Part shown: piece by piece, positions 49,119 to 59,963 of the stretch
How positions within the stretch are numbered: the stretch's first letter is position 1
Layout: each line of letters opens with the position of its first letter
Assembly (NCBI RefSeq): GCF_900590885.1
Contig: NZ_UUON01000024.1
Coordinates: forward strand, 1 to 64,000
Source of the DNA: Pseudomonas viridiflava
GTDB lineage: Bacteria > Pseudomonadota > Gammaproteobacteria > Pseudomonadales > Pseudomonadaceae
Reading direction: 5' to 3'
DNA: 64,000 nt
Position numbers and translations under genes: made by a program
The notes under the pieces: model-generated
The model's database searches: none
The model's input: only the letters and a program-made list of their open reading frames with translations
What the model was told of the DNA's origin: nothing

Positions 49119-50758
49119 GAAGGTGCGCCGCTGGGTTGAACGGGAGTGGCTGCTTTGGTGGTGCTCATCAGCCACAGACTGCGGATAAAGATCCAGATCA
49201 TGGTCAGGATCGCGATGATCGCGATCAACATGAAGACATCGTTGTAGGCCATCACGTTCGCCTCACGGGTCGCCGCCGTGGCCAGGCTGCGGATGCCCGC
49301 GAGGTTGCGCAATTCGGGGTCGGCGATGATACCGCCATAGGCCGAGCCGCCGCTCTGCACCCGCGCGGCCACACGCGGGTCGAGCAGGGTCAGGTGTTCG
49401 ACGATCATGCTGGAGTGGTACTTCTCGCGCACGATCTGGAAGGTGCCGAGCAGCGCCGCGCCGATCAGGCCGCCGAGGTTCTGGCAGATCCCGAACATCA
49501 CCGAAAAACTCACCAGGTTGCGCGGGTTGGTCAGCACGTTTTTCGTCCCCAACACCATGGTCGGCCCCAGAAAGAAGGTGCCCCCGAAGCCTAGCAGGAA
49601 CTGGCTGATATACAGGTTCTGCGGGCGCGTGAGGTTGCTGGAAAAACTGTCCATCACCGAGCCCACGGCCATCAGCGCCAGGGAGATGATCAGCGGCATC
49701 AACAGGTGCGCCGGGTTGATGGTCAACGCGCTGACCACCAGCCCGCTGATCGCGCCCGCCAGCATCACCACGTACAGCGTGTGCATCTGCTGGTAACTCA
49801 TGTTGAGCATCTGCATGAACCCCACCGCGCCGGTGGACTGCTCGGACAGCACCATGCGAATCAGGATCACCGCCAGCGCCAGGCGAATCATGGTGCCGCT
49901 GCCCAGCCAGCGGGTCATCAGCATCGGGTTGGCGCGGTTATGCTCGATGGCCAGGCCGGCCATGATCAGCACCAGGGAGCAGGCCGAGGCGATGCCGATC
50001 CACGGCGCTTCCAGCCACCAGTCAATACGCCCCAGGGACAACACCGCGCAGAGCAAGGCCACGCCGGTGGCGAGGATGGCGAAGGTGAGGAAGTCGAGTT
50101 TTTCAAAGGTCTTGAAGCGGTCGCCCGGCGGCAGCTTGAGCAGGAACACGCAGCCCAGGCAGATCAGCGCCATACCCAGTTCGAACAGATACAGGCCGCG
50201 CCATTCGGCGATCTGCAGCAGGTCTTCGGAAAACAGCCGCGCCAGCGGCAACGCCAACTGCGCCGTGCCCAAGCCCAGCACCAGGGCCTTGAGCCGCCAC
50301 TTGGCCGGGAATGCCTGGATCATGTAGTACAAACCCAACGAACTCAGCGCCGCACCGACCATGCCGTGGGCCGCGCGCACGGCGATGGCCGAGTTAAGGT
50401 CGTTGACGAACAAGTGGCCGAAGGTCACCAGCGCGTAGAGCACCAGGAACACCTCGGTGAATGCGCGCAGGCCGAATTGCTGGCGGAACTTCACCAGCAG
50501 CAGGTTCATGCACACGTTGGTCATCACATAGGCGGCGGGCAGCCAGGCCATCTCGGCGGTGGTCGCACCGAGGGCGCCTTGCAGGTATTGCAGGTTGGCG
50601 ATCACCAGGCTATTGCCGAGGCCGCCGGTGATGGCCACCAGCACGCCCACCAGCGCAAACAGCCAGCGCTTGTGGGTGGGGTGCAACGGCGTCGACGGCG
50701 AACCGGGCAGGCTCGGACGCTCGTGGGGCTCCCAGGTGTGGGGGGTGTATTTGTTCAT
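49115..50758 (-). CDS. EmrB-like DHA2-family MFS permease
   Basis: 547-residue 14-helix drug:H+ antiporter. Signatures: LGATTAEMAWLPAAYVMTNV, FTEVFLVLYALVTFGHLFVN, GTKNVLTNPRNLVSFSVMFG. First gene of the emrB-emrA pair, the reverse of the usual emrA-emrB order. No outer-membrane channel gene is adjacent, so a shared TolC-like protein must serve. Substrate unknown. Confidence 0.92.
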   Translation of the reverse strand: MNKYTPHTWEPHERPSLPGSPSTPLHPTHKRWLFALVGVLVAITGGLGNSLVIANLQYLQGALGATTAEMAWLPAAYVMTNVCMNLLLVKFRQQFGLRAFTEVFLVLYALVTFGHLFVNDLNSAIAVRAAHGMVGAALSSLGLYYMIQAFPAKWRLKALVLGLGTAQLALPLARLFSEDLLQIAEWRGLYLFELGMALICLGCVFLLKLPPGDRFKTFEKLDFLTFAILATGVALLCAVLSLGRIDWWLEAPWIGIASACSLVLIMAGLAIEHNRANPMLMTRWLGSGTMIRLALAVILIRMVLSEQSTGAVGFMQMLNMSYQQMHTLYVVMLAGAISGLVVSALTINPAHLLMPLIISLALMAVGSVMDSFSSNLTRPQNLYISQFLLGFGGTFFLGPTMVLGTKNVLTNPRNLVSFSVMFGICQNLGGLIGAALLGTFQIVREKYHSSMIVEHLTLLDPRVAARVQSGGSAYGGIIADPELRNLAGIRSLATAATREANVMAYNDVFMLIAIIAILTMIWIFIRSLWLMSTTKAATPVQPSGAPS

Positions 50759-50892
50759 GCGATGGCCTTGATGAACCGACGGCGTGGGTCGGTGAACCGT
50801 TACTCTGGGAGTAGTAAACCTGAGCGGGGTTCATCTTGCCATCTTCTGATAGAGGGCCAATCCGTTCTGTGGGTGACGGCCGAGATCAAAAT

Positions 50893-50917
50893 GTGGGAGG
50901 GGCAAGCCCCCTCCCAC
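50893..50917. repeat. Collapsed REP hairpin with outer flank
   Basis: GTGGGAGGGGC-AA-GCCCCCTCCCAC; the flank TTGGATTGCATTTCAGG (50920-50936) ends right beside the TauE stop. It may serve as an mRNA 3' end. Confidence 0.85.
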
Positions 50918-50937
50918 AGTTGGATTGCATTTCAGGT

Positions 50938-51744
50938 TTAGAGCAAAGCGTTAACCAGCATACCGACCGCCACCAGCACACACAGGCTTGCAAACCCTAC
51001 CTGCAAGGTCCGTGCAGGAATCACCGAACACAGGCGTCTACCCGCCAGCATGCCGACGATGCTCGCGCCAATAAACACCCACCCCACCGGCTCGATGCGC
51101 ACCCCGGCATGGAACGCGCCGACCACGCCGATCAGCGAGATCAGGCTGATCACCATCAGTGAGGTGGCGACGATGCCGCGCATCTGCACGTCGGTGAGTT
51201 GCTTGAACGCCGGCACGATCAGGAACCCACCGCCGACGCCGAGCAGGCCGGACACCGCACCGGTCACGGCGCCCAGCGCGGCCAGGGTGACGCTGCACTT
51301 GGCGGTCCAGGCCAGACGCCCGGTCTGCTGGTCGAGCATGCAGTTTTTCTGGCCCCAGGACGCGGCGCCGTGGTCACTCGGCCCGGCCTCAACCTTTTCG
51401 CGCTGCAACATGCGCCAGGCCACCAGCACCATCAGCGCACTGAACAGGCCCATCAGCACCGCCTCGGGCATCTGGTGAGCAAGGAACACCCCCAGCGGCG
51501 AAAACAATGCGCCCAGCAAAGCGATCAGCAGCGCGGCGCGATAGCGCACCAGGCCATGGCGCAAACCATCAATCGCGCCGACCGCCGCCGCCGCGCCCAC
51601 CGCCAGCAATGACACCGGCGCCGCCTGGGTCATGGTCAACCCCAACCCCAGCACCAGCGCCGGCACCCCAAGGATGCCGCCGCCCGCGCCGGTGAGCCCC
51701 ATGACCAGGCCCATCAACAGGCCCAAAACACTTGCCAGCAGCAT
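50938..51744 (-). CDS. TauE/SafE-family sulfite/sulfur-compound exporter
   Basis: 268-residue membrane protein with eight helices and the paired signatures MGLVMGLTGAGGGILGVPAL (N half) and GLLGVGGGFLIVPAFKQLTD (C half). In this cluster it likely exports sulfite or thiosulfate made from sulfide oxidation. Starts directly after the oxidoreductase stop (no gap). Confidence 0.9.
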   Translation of the reverse strand: MLLASVLGLLMGLVMGLTGAGGGILGVPALVLGLGLTMTQAAPVSLLAVGAAAAVGAIDGLRHGLVRYRAALLIALLGALFSPLGVFLAHQMPEAVLMGLFSALMVLVAWRMLQREKVEAGPSDHGAASWGQKNCMLDQQTGRLAWTAKCSVTLAALGAVTGAVSGLLGVGGGFLIVPAFKQLTDVQMRGIVATSLMVISLISLIGVVGAFHAGVRIEPVGWVFIGASIVGMLAGRRLCSVIPARTLQVGFASLCVLVAVGMLVNALL

Positions 51745-52989
51745 TCAGTCCACCTTGCTCAGGCGGGTCAGCCACTCGCGGCCCTTGAGCATGCCGTTCC
51801 AGTAGAACCACGGCAGCAGCGTGGCCTTGAGGAACCACATCGAACGACGTGCCTGGGTAGCGTCCAGGGGAAAGGTCGGCAGCAGCTTGCCGCCGTAACC
51901 GAACTCGGCCAGCACCACCTTGCCCTTCTCCACCGTCAGCGGGCAGGAGCCGTAGCCGTCGTATTTCAGCGGCAGCGGCGCCTGTTTGCGCAGGGCCAGC
52001 AGGTTCTCGGCGACCACCACAATCTGCTTGCGTGCGGCGGCGGCGGTCTTGGCGTTGGTGGTGCCGCACACATCGCCCAGGCCGAAGATGTGCGGGTAAC
52101 GCAGGTGTTGCAGGCTGTGGGGGTGGACTTCGCACCAGCCGGCGGCGTCGGCCAGCGGGCTTTGGCGGATGAAATCCGGGGCCACTTGCGGTGGGACCAC
52201 GTGCAGCAGGTCGAAGGATTTTTCTTCAACCGTGACGTTGCCCTCGGCGTCCTTCACCTCGAACCAGGCCTTGCGGGCCGGCCCGTCGACTTTCACCAGG
52301 TTGGCATTGAAGGCCAGGCGCGCGTGGTATTTCTCGACGTATTTCATCAACGGCGGCACAAAGTGCGCCACGCCAAACAGCGCCGCGCCAGCCAGGTTGA
52401 ATTCGACGTCGATGTTTTTCAGGTTGCCCTGTTTGAGCCAGTGGTCGCAGGACAGGTACATGGCCTTCTGCGGCGCACCGGCGCATTTGATCGGCATGGC
52501 CGGCTGGGTGAAGATCGCCTTGCCGCTCTTGAGTCCCTGCACCAGCCGCCAGGTGTAGGCGGCTTGCTCGTAGCTGTAATTGGACGTGACGCCGTGCTGG
52601 CCTAGGGTGTCTTGCAGGCCTTGGATTTTCTCCCAGGCCAGGCGGAGGCCGGGGCAGACGATGAGGTTTTTCCAGCTCACGCGCTGGCCGCTGTCGAGCA
52701 CCAGGGTGTGCGCGTCGGGCAGCAGTTCGGTGACGGCGGCCTGCACCCAGGTGACGCCGTTGGGCAGTACGTCGGCCAGGGGGCGGCGAGTCTTTTTCAG
52801 GTCGTAGGCGCCGCCGCCCACCAGGGTCCAGGCGGGTTGGTAGCAGTGAAAGTCGCTGGGTTCGATCAGGATGATATGCAGCTGCGGGTCGCGTTTGAGC
52901 AGGCTGGCCAGCAGGCCGATGCCTGCCGAGCCGCCGCCAATGACTACGATATCGCCACTGATGGTAGGGCCACAGTGTTGCTCGGTCAT
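51745..52989 (-). CDS. sqr: Sulfide:quinone oxidoreductase
   Basis: 414-residue membrane-associated flavoprotein. FAD motif DIVVIGGGSAGIGLLASL (about 13-30); the SQR-type segment FHCYQPAWTLVGGGAYDL; redox cysteine candidates in IKCAGAPQKAMYL (about 176) and YGSCPLTVEKGKV (about 349). It oxidises sulfide, passing electrons to quinone and making persulfide. ATG 52989 has AAGG upstream. Divergent from persulfide dioxygenase; the pair is a classic detoxification module. No BigR-type regulator is visible. Confidence 0.9.
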   Translation of the reverse strand: MTEQHCGPTISGDIVVIGGGSAGIGLLASLLKRDPQLHIILIEPSDFHCYQPAWTLVGGGAYDLKKTRRPLADVLPNGVTWVQAAVTELLPDAHTLVLDSGQRVSWKNLIVCPGLRLAWEKIQGLQDTLGQHGVTSNYSYEQAAYTWRLVQGLKSGKAIFTQPAMPIKCAGAPQKAMYLSCDHWLKQGNLKNIDVEFNLAGAALFGVAHFVPPLMKYVEKYHARLAFNANLVKVDGPARKAWFEVKDAEGNVTVEEKSFDLLHVVPPQVAPDFIRQSPLADAAGWCEVHPHSLQHLRYPHIFGLGDVCGTTNAKTAAAARKQIVVVAENLLALRKQAPLPLKYDGYGSCPLTVEKGKVVLAEFGYGGKLLPTFPLDATQARRSMWFLKATLLPWFYWNGMLKGREWLTRLSKVD

Positions 52990-53157
52990 GGTCTTTTGCC
53001 TTTTATGGTCAATGCACACAAGGATCGCTGCCGTACGGCGTCACGTCCCGTTACAGGTCGATCCTTTGCCTCGGACCGTTTTTTTCCCTTAAGCTCGCAA
53101 GCCTATGTGGAAAACATCCCGAATGTAAGCCGCAATCCAATACCAAGGACCGCCGCC

Positions 53158-54021
53158 ATGCCCGCGTTGATTCAAGCCTTTCTGGACGAGGCGTCGTCGA
53201 CCTACACCTACGTCCTGCATGAGGCCGATGATGGCCCGTGTGCCATCGTCGACTCGGTGCTCAACTACGACCCGGCCTCCGGGCGCACCGACACGCGCCA
53301 GGCCGACAAGGTGATCGCCTATGTGCGCGAACATCGCCTGCAGGTGCAGTGGCTGCTGGAAACCCATGCCCACGCCGACCACCTCTCCGCCGCGCCGTAT
53401 TTGCGCCGCACCCTGGGCGGCAAGATCGCCATCGGTGAATCCATCAGCAAGGTGCAGGGGGTGTTCAAGAACCTGTTCAACCTGGAGCCGGAATTCCGCG
53501 CCGATGGCTCGCAGTTCGACCACTTGTTTGCGCCGGATGAAATCTTCCATATCGGCAGCATCAAGGCCCAGGCCCTGCATGTGCCCGGGCATACCCCGGC
53601 GGACATGGCCTACCTGATTGATGACCGCCTGATTCTGGTGGGTGACACGCTGTTCATGCCCGACGTGGGCACGGCGCGTTGTGATTTCCCCGGCGGCGAT
53701 GCGCGGCAGTTGTATGCGTCGATGCGCAAGCTGTTGGCGTTTGCGCCTGAAACCGAGTTGTATGTGTGCCATGACTATCCGCCTGAGGGCCGTGACGCCA
53801 AGTGCCGAACGACCGTGGCGGAGCAGCGGGCGGGGAATATTCATGTGCATGACGGGGTGGATGAGGCGGCGTTTGTGGCGATGCGCACCCAGCGTGACGC
53901 GGGGTTGGGGATGCCGACGTTATTGTTGCCGGCGATCCAGGTGAATGTGCGGGCGGGGAATATGCCGCCGGCTGAGGGGAATGGGGTGGTTTATTTGAAG
54001 ATACCCCTCAACCAGCTGTGA
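53158..54021 (+). CDS. Persulfide dioxygenase (ETHE1-like MBL-fold)
   Basis: 287-residue iron-dependent dioxygenase that oxidises glutathione persulfide to sulfite. Metal motif THAHADHLSA (about 67-76), VPGHTPADMAYLI (His), GDTLFMPDVGTARCDFPGGD (Asp) and YVCHDYPPEG (His). ATG 53158 has AAGGAC upstream. Divergent from sqr-tauE across 168 bp, where the promoters must lie. Confidence 0.92.
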   Translation: MPALIQAFLDEASSTYTYVLHEADDGPCAIVDSVLNYDPASGRTDTRQADKVIAYVREHRLQVQWLLETHAHADHLSAAPYLRRTLGGKIAIGESISKVQGVFKNLFNLEPEFRADGSQFDHLFAPDEIFHIGSIKAQALHVPGHTPADMAYLIDDRLILVGDTLFMPDVGTARCDFPGGDARQLYASMRKLLAFAPETELYVCHDYPPEGRDAKCRTTVAEQRAGNIHVHDGVDEAAFVAMRTQRDAGLGMPTLLLPAIQVNVRAGNMPPAEGNGVVYLKIPLNQL

Positions 54022-54037
54022 AATGTGGTTGAACAAT

Positions 54038-54123
54038 GTGGGAGGGGGCTTGCCCCCGATGGCGGTGTATCAGTTAGCTCATCTGTTGCTGAGACACTGC
54101 AATCGGGGGCAAGCCCCTCCCAC
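54038..54123. repeat. REPIN after persulfide dioxygenase
   Basis: 86 bp; left unit GTGGGAGGGGGCTTGC...GATGGCGGTGTATCAG, right unit inverted and one C short. The outer flank on the right (CCTGAAAC on the minus strand) contains the bkdR stop codon. Confidence 0.88.
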
Positions 54124-54140
54124 ATTTGAATTATATTGTT

Positions 54141-54629
54141 TCAGGTGCCTAGGTTTATGCCGTTGGATGGCAGGGGCAGTGCGGTTTTGTAGCGTACTTG
54201 CTTGAGGGCGAAGCTGGAGCGGATGTTGGCGACGCCGGGGACTTTGGTCAGAAAATCCATCATGAAACGCTCCAGCGACTGGATCGTCGGCACCAGCACG
54301 CGGATCAGGTAGTCCGGGTCGCCGGCCATCAGGTAGCACTCCATCACCTCGGGCCGGTCCGAGATCGCGCCCTCGAACTGCTGCAACGCCAGTTCGTTCT
54401 GTTTTTCCAGGCTTACGTGGATGAACACGTTGACGTGCAGGCCCAGCAGGTCAGCGTCGAGCAGCGTGACCTGTTCGCGGATCAGCCCCAGTTCTTCCAT
54501 CGCCTTCACACGGTTGAAGCACGGCGTGGGCGACAAATTGACCGAACGGGCCAGGTCGGCGTTGGTGATGCGGGCATTCTCCTGCAGGGCGTTGAGAATG
54601 CCGATATCGGTACGGTCCAGTTTGCGCAT
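54141..54629 (-). CDS. bkdR: Lrp/AsnC-family regulator of branched-chain keto acid dehydrogenase
   Basis: 162 residues. Helix-turn-helix [20 protein letters not shown] (about 13-32) with [21 protein letters not shown] domain with [20 protein letters not shown]. In P. putida BkdR activates the bkd operon with branched-chain amino acids as coinducers. It is divergent from bkdA1 with 194 bp between, the same layout as P. putida. Confidence 0.92.
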   Translation of the reverse strand: MRKLDRTDIGILNALQENARITNADLARSVNLSPTPCFNRVKAMEELGLIREQVTLLDADLLGLHVNVFIHVSLEKQNELALQQFEGAISDRPEVMECYLMAGDPDYLIRVLVPTIQSLERFMMDFLTKVPGVANIRSSFALKQVRYKTALPLPSNGINLGT

Positions 54630-54781
54630 GAGACAAAATCACCTGTTTTTTATGTTTATGCAGTTTTTTTATCCGCAAATGGTCCAGAGCGCAACGAAAC
54701 ACAGATAAATATTCTTCTACGCCACGCCTATGATTGTTGTAGGACAAGATTTCTTCTACCCGAAGACTGACTGTCAGCTAG

Positions 54782-56059
<1,278 letters not shown>

Positions 56060-56060
56060 C

Positions 56061-57119
56061 ATGAACGATCACAACAACAGCATTGAAGTGGAAACCGCCA
56101 TGACCACCACCACCATGACCATGATCCAGGCGCTGCGCTCGGCCATGGATGTGATGCTCGAACGTGACGATAACGTGGTGGTGTTCGGCCAGGACGTCGG
56201 TTACTTCGGCGGCGTGTTCCGCTGCACCGAAGGCTTGCAGACCAAGTACGGCAGCTCGCGGGTGTTCGACGCACCGATCTCGGAGAGCGGCATTGTCGGC
56301 GTGGCCGTGGGCATGGGCGCGTATGGCCTGCGCCCGGTCGCCGAGATCCAGTTTGCCGACTACGTGTACCCCGCCACCGACCAGATCATCTCCGAAGCCG
56401 CGCGCCTGCGTTATCGCTCGGCCGGCCAGTTCACCGCGCCGCTGACCATGCGCATGCCGTGCGGCGGCGGCATCTACGGCGGCCAGACCCACAGCCAGAG
56501 TATCGAAGCGGTGTTCACCCAGGTCTGCGGCCTGCGCACGGTGATGCCGTCCAACCCGTACGACGCCAAGGGCCTGCTGATCGCCTCGATCGAAAACGAT
56601 GACCCGGTGATCTTCCTCGAACCCAAGCGCCTGTATAACGGCCCGTTCGACGGCCACCACGACCGCCCGGTAACGCCGTGGTCGAAACACCCGCAAGCCC
56701 AGGTGCCGGACGGTTACTACACCGTGCCGCTGGACGTGGCCGCCATCGTGCGCCCGGGCTCGGCCGTCACCGTGCTGACCTACGGCACCACCGTGTACGT
56801 GTCGCAAGTCGCCGCCGAAGAAACCGGCATCGACGCCGAAGTCATCGACCTGCGCAGCCTGTGGCCGCTGGACCTGGAAACCATCGTCAAGTCGGTGAAA
56901 AAGACCGGCCGTTGCGTGGTGGTGCATGAAGCCACGCGCACCTGCGGCTTCGGCGCCGAGTTGGTGGCGCTGGTGCAGGAGCATTGCTTCCATCACCTGG
57001 AAGCGCCGATCGAACGCGTCACGGGTTGGGACACCCCCTACCCGCACGCGCAGGAGTGGGCGTATTTCCCAGGGCCGACCCGAGTGGGCGCGGCGTTGAA
57101 ACGGGTCATGGAGGTCTGA
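56061..57119 (+). CDS. bkdA2: Branched-chain 2-oxo acid dehydrogenase E1 beta
   Basis: 352-residue E1 beta: VVVFGQDVGYFGGVFRCTEG, DAPISESGIVGVAVGMGAYG, GGQTHSQSIEAVFTQVCGLR, and the C-terminal domain RVTGWDTPYPHAQEWAYFPG. Pairs with BkdA1 in the alpha2beta2 E1. ATG 56061 lies 1 bp after the bkdA1 stop; the stop directly abuts the bkdB start. Confidence 0.96.
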   Translation: MNDHNNSIEVETAMTTTTMTMIQALRSAMDVMLERDDNVVVFGQDVGYFGGVFRCTEGLQTKYGSSRVFDAPISESGIVGVAVGMGAYGLRPVAEIQFADYVYPATDQIISEAARLRYRSAGQFTAPLTMRMPCGGGIYGGQTHSQSIEAVFTQVCGLRTVMPSNPYDAKGLLIASIENDDPVIFLEPKRLYNGPFDGHHDRPVTPWSKHPQAQVPDGYYTVPLDVAAIVRPGSAVTVLTYGTTVYVSQVAAEETGIDAEVIDLRSLWPLDLETIVKSVKKTGRCVVVHEATRTCGFGAELVALVQEHCFHHLEAPIERVTGWDTPYPHAQEWAYFPGPTRVGAALKRVMEV

Positions 57120-58379
57120 ATGGGCACGCACGTTATCAAGATGCCGGACATCGGCGAAGGCATCGCAGAAGTTGAACTGTCGGTATGGCACGTCAAGGTC
57201 GGCGACCTGGTGGTAGAAGACCAGGTACTGGCGGATGTGATGACCGACAAGGCGATGGTCGACATTCCCTCGCCGGTGCACGGCAAGGTCATTTCCCTCG
57301 GCGGTGAGCCGGGCGAAGTCATGGCCGTGGGCAGTATTTTGATCAGCATTGAAGTGGAAGGCGCGGGCAATGCCAAGGAAGCGCAGGTGGTGGCTGAGCC
57401 CGTAAAAGCAGCGCCTGCGCCGGTGGTTGAAGCCAAACCGGCGCCAGTTGCCGAGGCAAAACCAGTGGCAAAACCTGCGGCTGCGCCGGTTGCCCGCGAG
57501 GCCGACGAACGCCCGCTGGCCTCCCCCGCCGTGCGCAAACACGCGCTGGATGCTGGCATCCAGCTACGCCTGGTGCAGGGCTCTGGCCCGGCGGGCCGGA
57601 TTCTGCACGAAGATTTGGAGGCTTTCTTGCTCCAGAGTCCGGCGCAAAATAAAACCGCAGCCAACCCCTACGCCGAACGCAACAGCGAAGAGCAGATTCC
57701 GGTAATTGGCATGCGCCGCAAGATCGCCCAGCGCATGCAGGACGCCACCCGCCGTGCCGCGCATTTCAGCTATGTGGAAGAAATCGACGTCACCGCGCTG
57801 GACGAGCTGCGCGTACACCTCAACGACAAGCACGGCGCCACACGCGGCAAGCTGACCCTGCTGCCGTTTATCGTGCGTGCCATGGTCGTGGCGCTACGCG
57901 AGTTCCCGCAGATCAACGCGCGTTACGACGACGAAGCCCAGGTCATCACCCGTCTCGGCGCGGTGCATGTGGGCGTCGCCACCCAGAGCGACGTGGGCCT
58001 GATGGTGCCGGTGGTGCGCCACGCCGAAGCCCGCAGCCTGTGGGGCAATGCCGAGGAAATCGCACGTTTGGCCACGGCCGCGCGCAATGGCAAGGCCAGC
58101 CGTGACGAGCTGTCCGGTTCGACCATTACGTTGACCAGCCTGGGTGCGTTGGGCGGCATAGTCAGCACGCCGGTGCTGAACCTGCCGGAAGTGGCCATCG
58201 TCGGCGTCAACCGTATCGTTGAGCGGCCGATGGTGATCAAGGGCCAGATCGTGGTGCGCAAGATGATGAACCTCTCCAGCTCGTTCGATCACCGCGTGGT
58301 CGACGGCATGGACGCGGCGCAATTCATCCAGGCCATTCGCGGTCTGCTCGAACAACCCGCCAGCCTGTTCCTGGAGTAA
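57120..58379 (+). CDS. bkdB: Branched-chain dehydrogenase E2, lipoyl acyltransferase
   Basis: 419 residues: one lipoyl domain with Lys in VMTDKAMVDIPSP (about 42), a Pro/Ala linker (PAPVVEAKPAPVAEAKPVAK), a peripheral-subunit-binding domain (ASPAVRKHALDAGIQLRLVQ, GSGPAGRILHEDL), and the catalytic domain ending SSSFDHRVVDGMDAAQFIQA (His near 390). It forms the 24-mer core. Confidence 0.96.
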   Translation: MGTHVIKMPDIGEGIAEVELSVWHVKVGDLVVEDQVLADVMTDKAMVDIPSPVHGKVISLGGEPGEVMAVGSILISIEVEGAGNAKEAQVVAEPVKAAPAPVVEAKPAPVAEAKPVAKPAAAPVAREADERPLASPAVRKHALDAGIQLRLVQGSGPAGRILHEDLEAFLLQSPAQNKTAANPYAERNSEEQIPVIGMRRKIAQRMQDATRRAAHFSYVEEIDVTALDELRVHLNDKHGATRGKLTLLPFIVRAMVVALREFPQINARYDDEAQVITRLGAVHVGVATQSDVGLMVPVVRHAEARSLWGNAEEIARLATAARNGKASRDELSGSTITLTSLGALGGIVSTPVLNLPEVAIVGVNRIVERPMVIKGQIVVRKMMNLSSSFDHRVVDGMDAAQFIQAIRGLLEQPASLFLE

Positions 58380-58382
58380 GTC

Positions 58383-59759
58383 ATGCAAACCTTGAACACC
58401 CAACTGCTGATTATCGGCGGCGGCCCTGGCGGTTATGTGGCAGCGATTCGTGCCGGCCAACTGGGCATCCCGACCATCCTCGTAGAAGGCCAGGCCCTTG
58501 GCGGTACTTGCCTGAACATTGGCTGCATTCCGTCCAAGGCCTTGATCCACGTGGCCGAGCAATTCCAGCAAACCATCCACCACAGCCAGGGCTCGCAACT
58601 GGGTATCGAAGTGGATGTGCCGACCCTGGACATCCGCAAAAGCGTGGAATGGAAAGACGGCATCGTCGACCGCCTGACCACCGGCGTCGCCGCCCTGCTG
58701 AAGAAGCACAAGGTGCAAGTGATCCACGGCTGGGCCAAGGTGGTGGACGGCAAGACCGTCGACGTCGGCGACCAGCGCATCCAGTGCGAACACCTGTTGC
58801 TGGCCACCGGCTCGAAAAGCGTCAACCTGCCGATGTTGCCGATTGGCGGGCCGATCATCTCTTCCACCGAAGCCCTGGCGCCGACCCGCGTGCCGAAACG
58901 CTTGATTGTGGTGGGCGGTGGCTACATCGGCCTGGAGCTGGGGATTGCCTACCGCAAGCTCGGCGCCGAGGTCAGTGTGGTCGAGGCACAGGATCGCGTC
59001 CTGCCTGCCTACGACGCCGAGCTGACCCAGCCGGTGAATGAATCCTTCAAGCACCTGGGAGTGAAGCTGTACCTGCAGCACAGCGTCACCGGTTTTGCCG
59101 ACGGCAGCCTGCAAGTACGCGACCCAAATGGCGACACCTTGTCGCTCGCCACCGATCAGGTCTTGGTGGCCGTTGGTCGCAAACCCAACACCCAGGGCTG
59201 GAACCTCGAAGCGCTGAACCTGGACATGAACGGTGCGGCGATCAAGATCGACAGCCGCTGCCAGACCAGCATGCGCAACGTGTATGCCATCGGCGACCTG
59301 AGCGGCGAGCCGATGCTGGCGCACCGCGCCATGGCCCAGGGTGAGATGGTCGCCGAACTGATCAGCGGTAAAACCCGCGAATTCAACCCGGCGGCGATCC
59401 CGGCGGTGTGTTTTACCGACCCGGAACTGGTAGTGGTCGGCAAGACGCCCGACGACGCCAAGGCGGCCGGCCTGGACTGCATCGTCTCGAGCTTCCCGTT
59501 CGCGGCCAACGGCCGGGCGATGACCCTGGAATCGAAAACCGGCTTCGTACGCGTGGTCGCACGCCGTGACAATCACCTGATCGTCGGCTGGCAGGCTGTG
59601 GGGGTAGGCGTATCCGAACTGTCCACCGCCTTCGGCCTGAGCCTGGAAATGGGCGCCCGCCTGGAAGACGTGGCCGGCACCATCCACGCCCACCCGACCC
59701 TCGGCGAAGCCGTACAGGAAGCTGCTTTAAGGGCTTTGGGTCACGCGCTGCACCTGTAA
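58383..59759 (+). CDS. lpdV: Lipoamide dehydrogenase of the bkd complex (E3)
   Basis: 458-residue flavoprotein. FAD motif [20 protein letters not shown]; redox-active disulfide [13 protein letters not shown] (about 40-52); NAD motif [21 protein letters not shown]-terminal interface [20 protein letters not shown] with the catalytic His-Glu pair. Re-oxidises the dihydrolipoyl of BkdB. A REP doublet follows. Confidence 0.96.
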   Translation: MQTLNTQLLIIGGGPGGYVAAIRAGQLGIPTILVEGQALGGTCLNIGCIPSKALIHVAEQFQQTIHHSQGSQLGIEVDVPTLDIRKSVEWKDGIVDRLTTGVAALLKKHKVQVIHGWAKVVDGKTVDVGDQRIQCEHLLLATGSKSVNLPMLPIGGPIISSTEALAPTRVPKRLIVVGGGYIGLELGIAYRKLGAEVSVVEAQDRVLPAYDAELTQPVNESFKHLGVKLYLQHSVTGFADGSLQVRDPNGDTLSLATDQVLVAVGRKPNTQGWNLEALNLDMNGAAIKIDSRCQTSMRNVYAIGDLSGEPMLAHRAMAQGEMVAELISGKTREFNPAAIPAVCFTDPELVVVGKTPDDAKAAGLDCIVSSFPFAANGRAMTLESKTGFVRVVARRDNHLIVGWQAVGVGVSELSTAFGLSLEMGARLEDVAGTIHAHPTLGEAVQEAALRALGHALHL

Positions 59760-59771
59760 AACCGTGGTGAA

Positions 59772-59845
59772 GCCATCGGGAGCAAGCCCCCTCCCACACT
59801 TGGAATGCATTCCAAATGTGGGAGGGGGCTTGCCCCCGATAGCGG
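59772..59845. repeat. Divergent REP doublet with palindromic spacer
   Basis: Minus unit 59772-59797 and plus unit 59818-59845. The 20-nt spacer contains TTGGAATGCATTCCAA, a perfect 16-bp palindrome, also present at 40803-40818. Located between lpdV and ilvE. Confidence 0.9.
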
Positions 59846-59963
59846 TGGATCAGCCAATGCAGAGCCTAAAGGCATCCACCTCGTGGCTCCCACACAAGCC
59901 AAGAATGAAGTATTGTTGCGCCCATCCAGAAAAAAACCGACTTGACCAACGATAGAGGGTGTC

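Noticed and set aside
57894..59693. 599-codon minus-strand frame opposite bkdB/lpdV
   Set aside because: Antisense shadow; no domain, while the plus strand encodes recognised enzymes.
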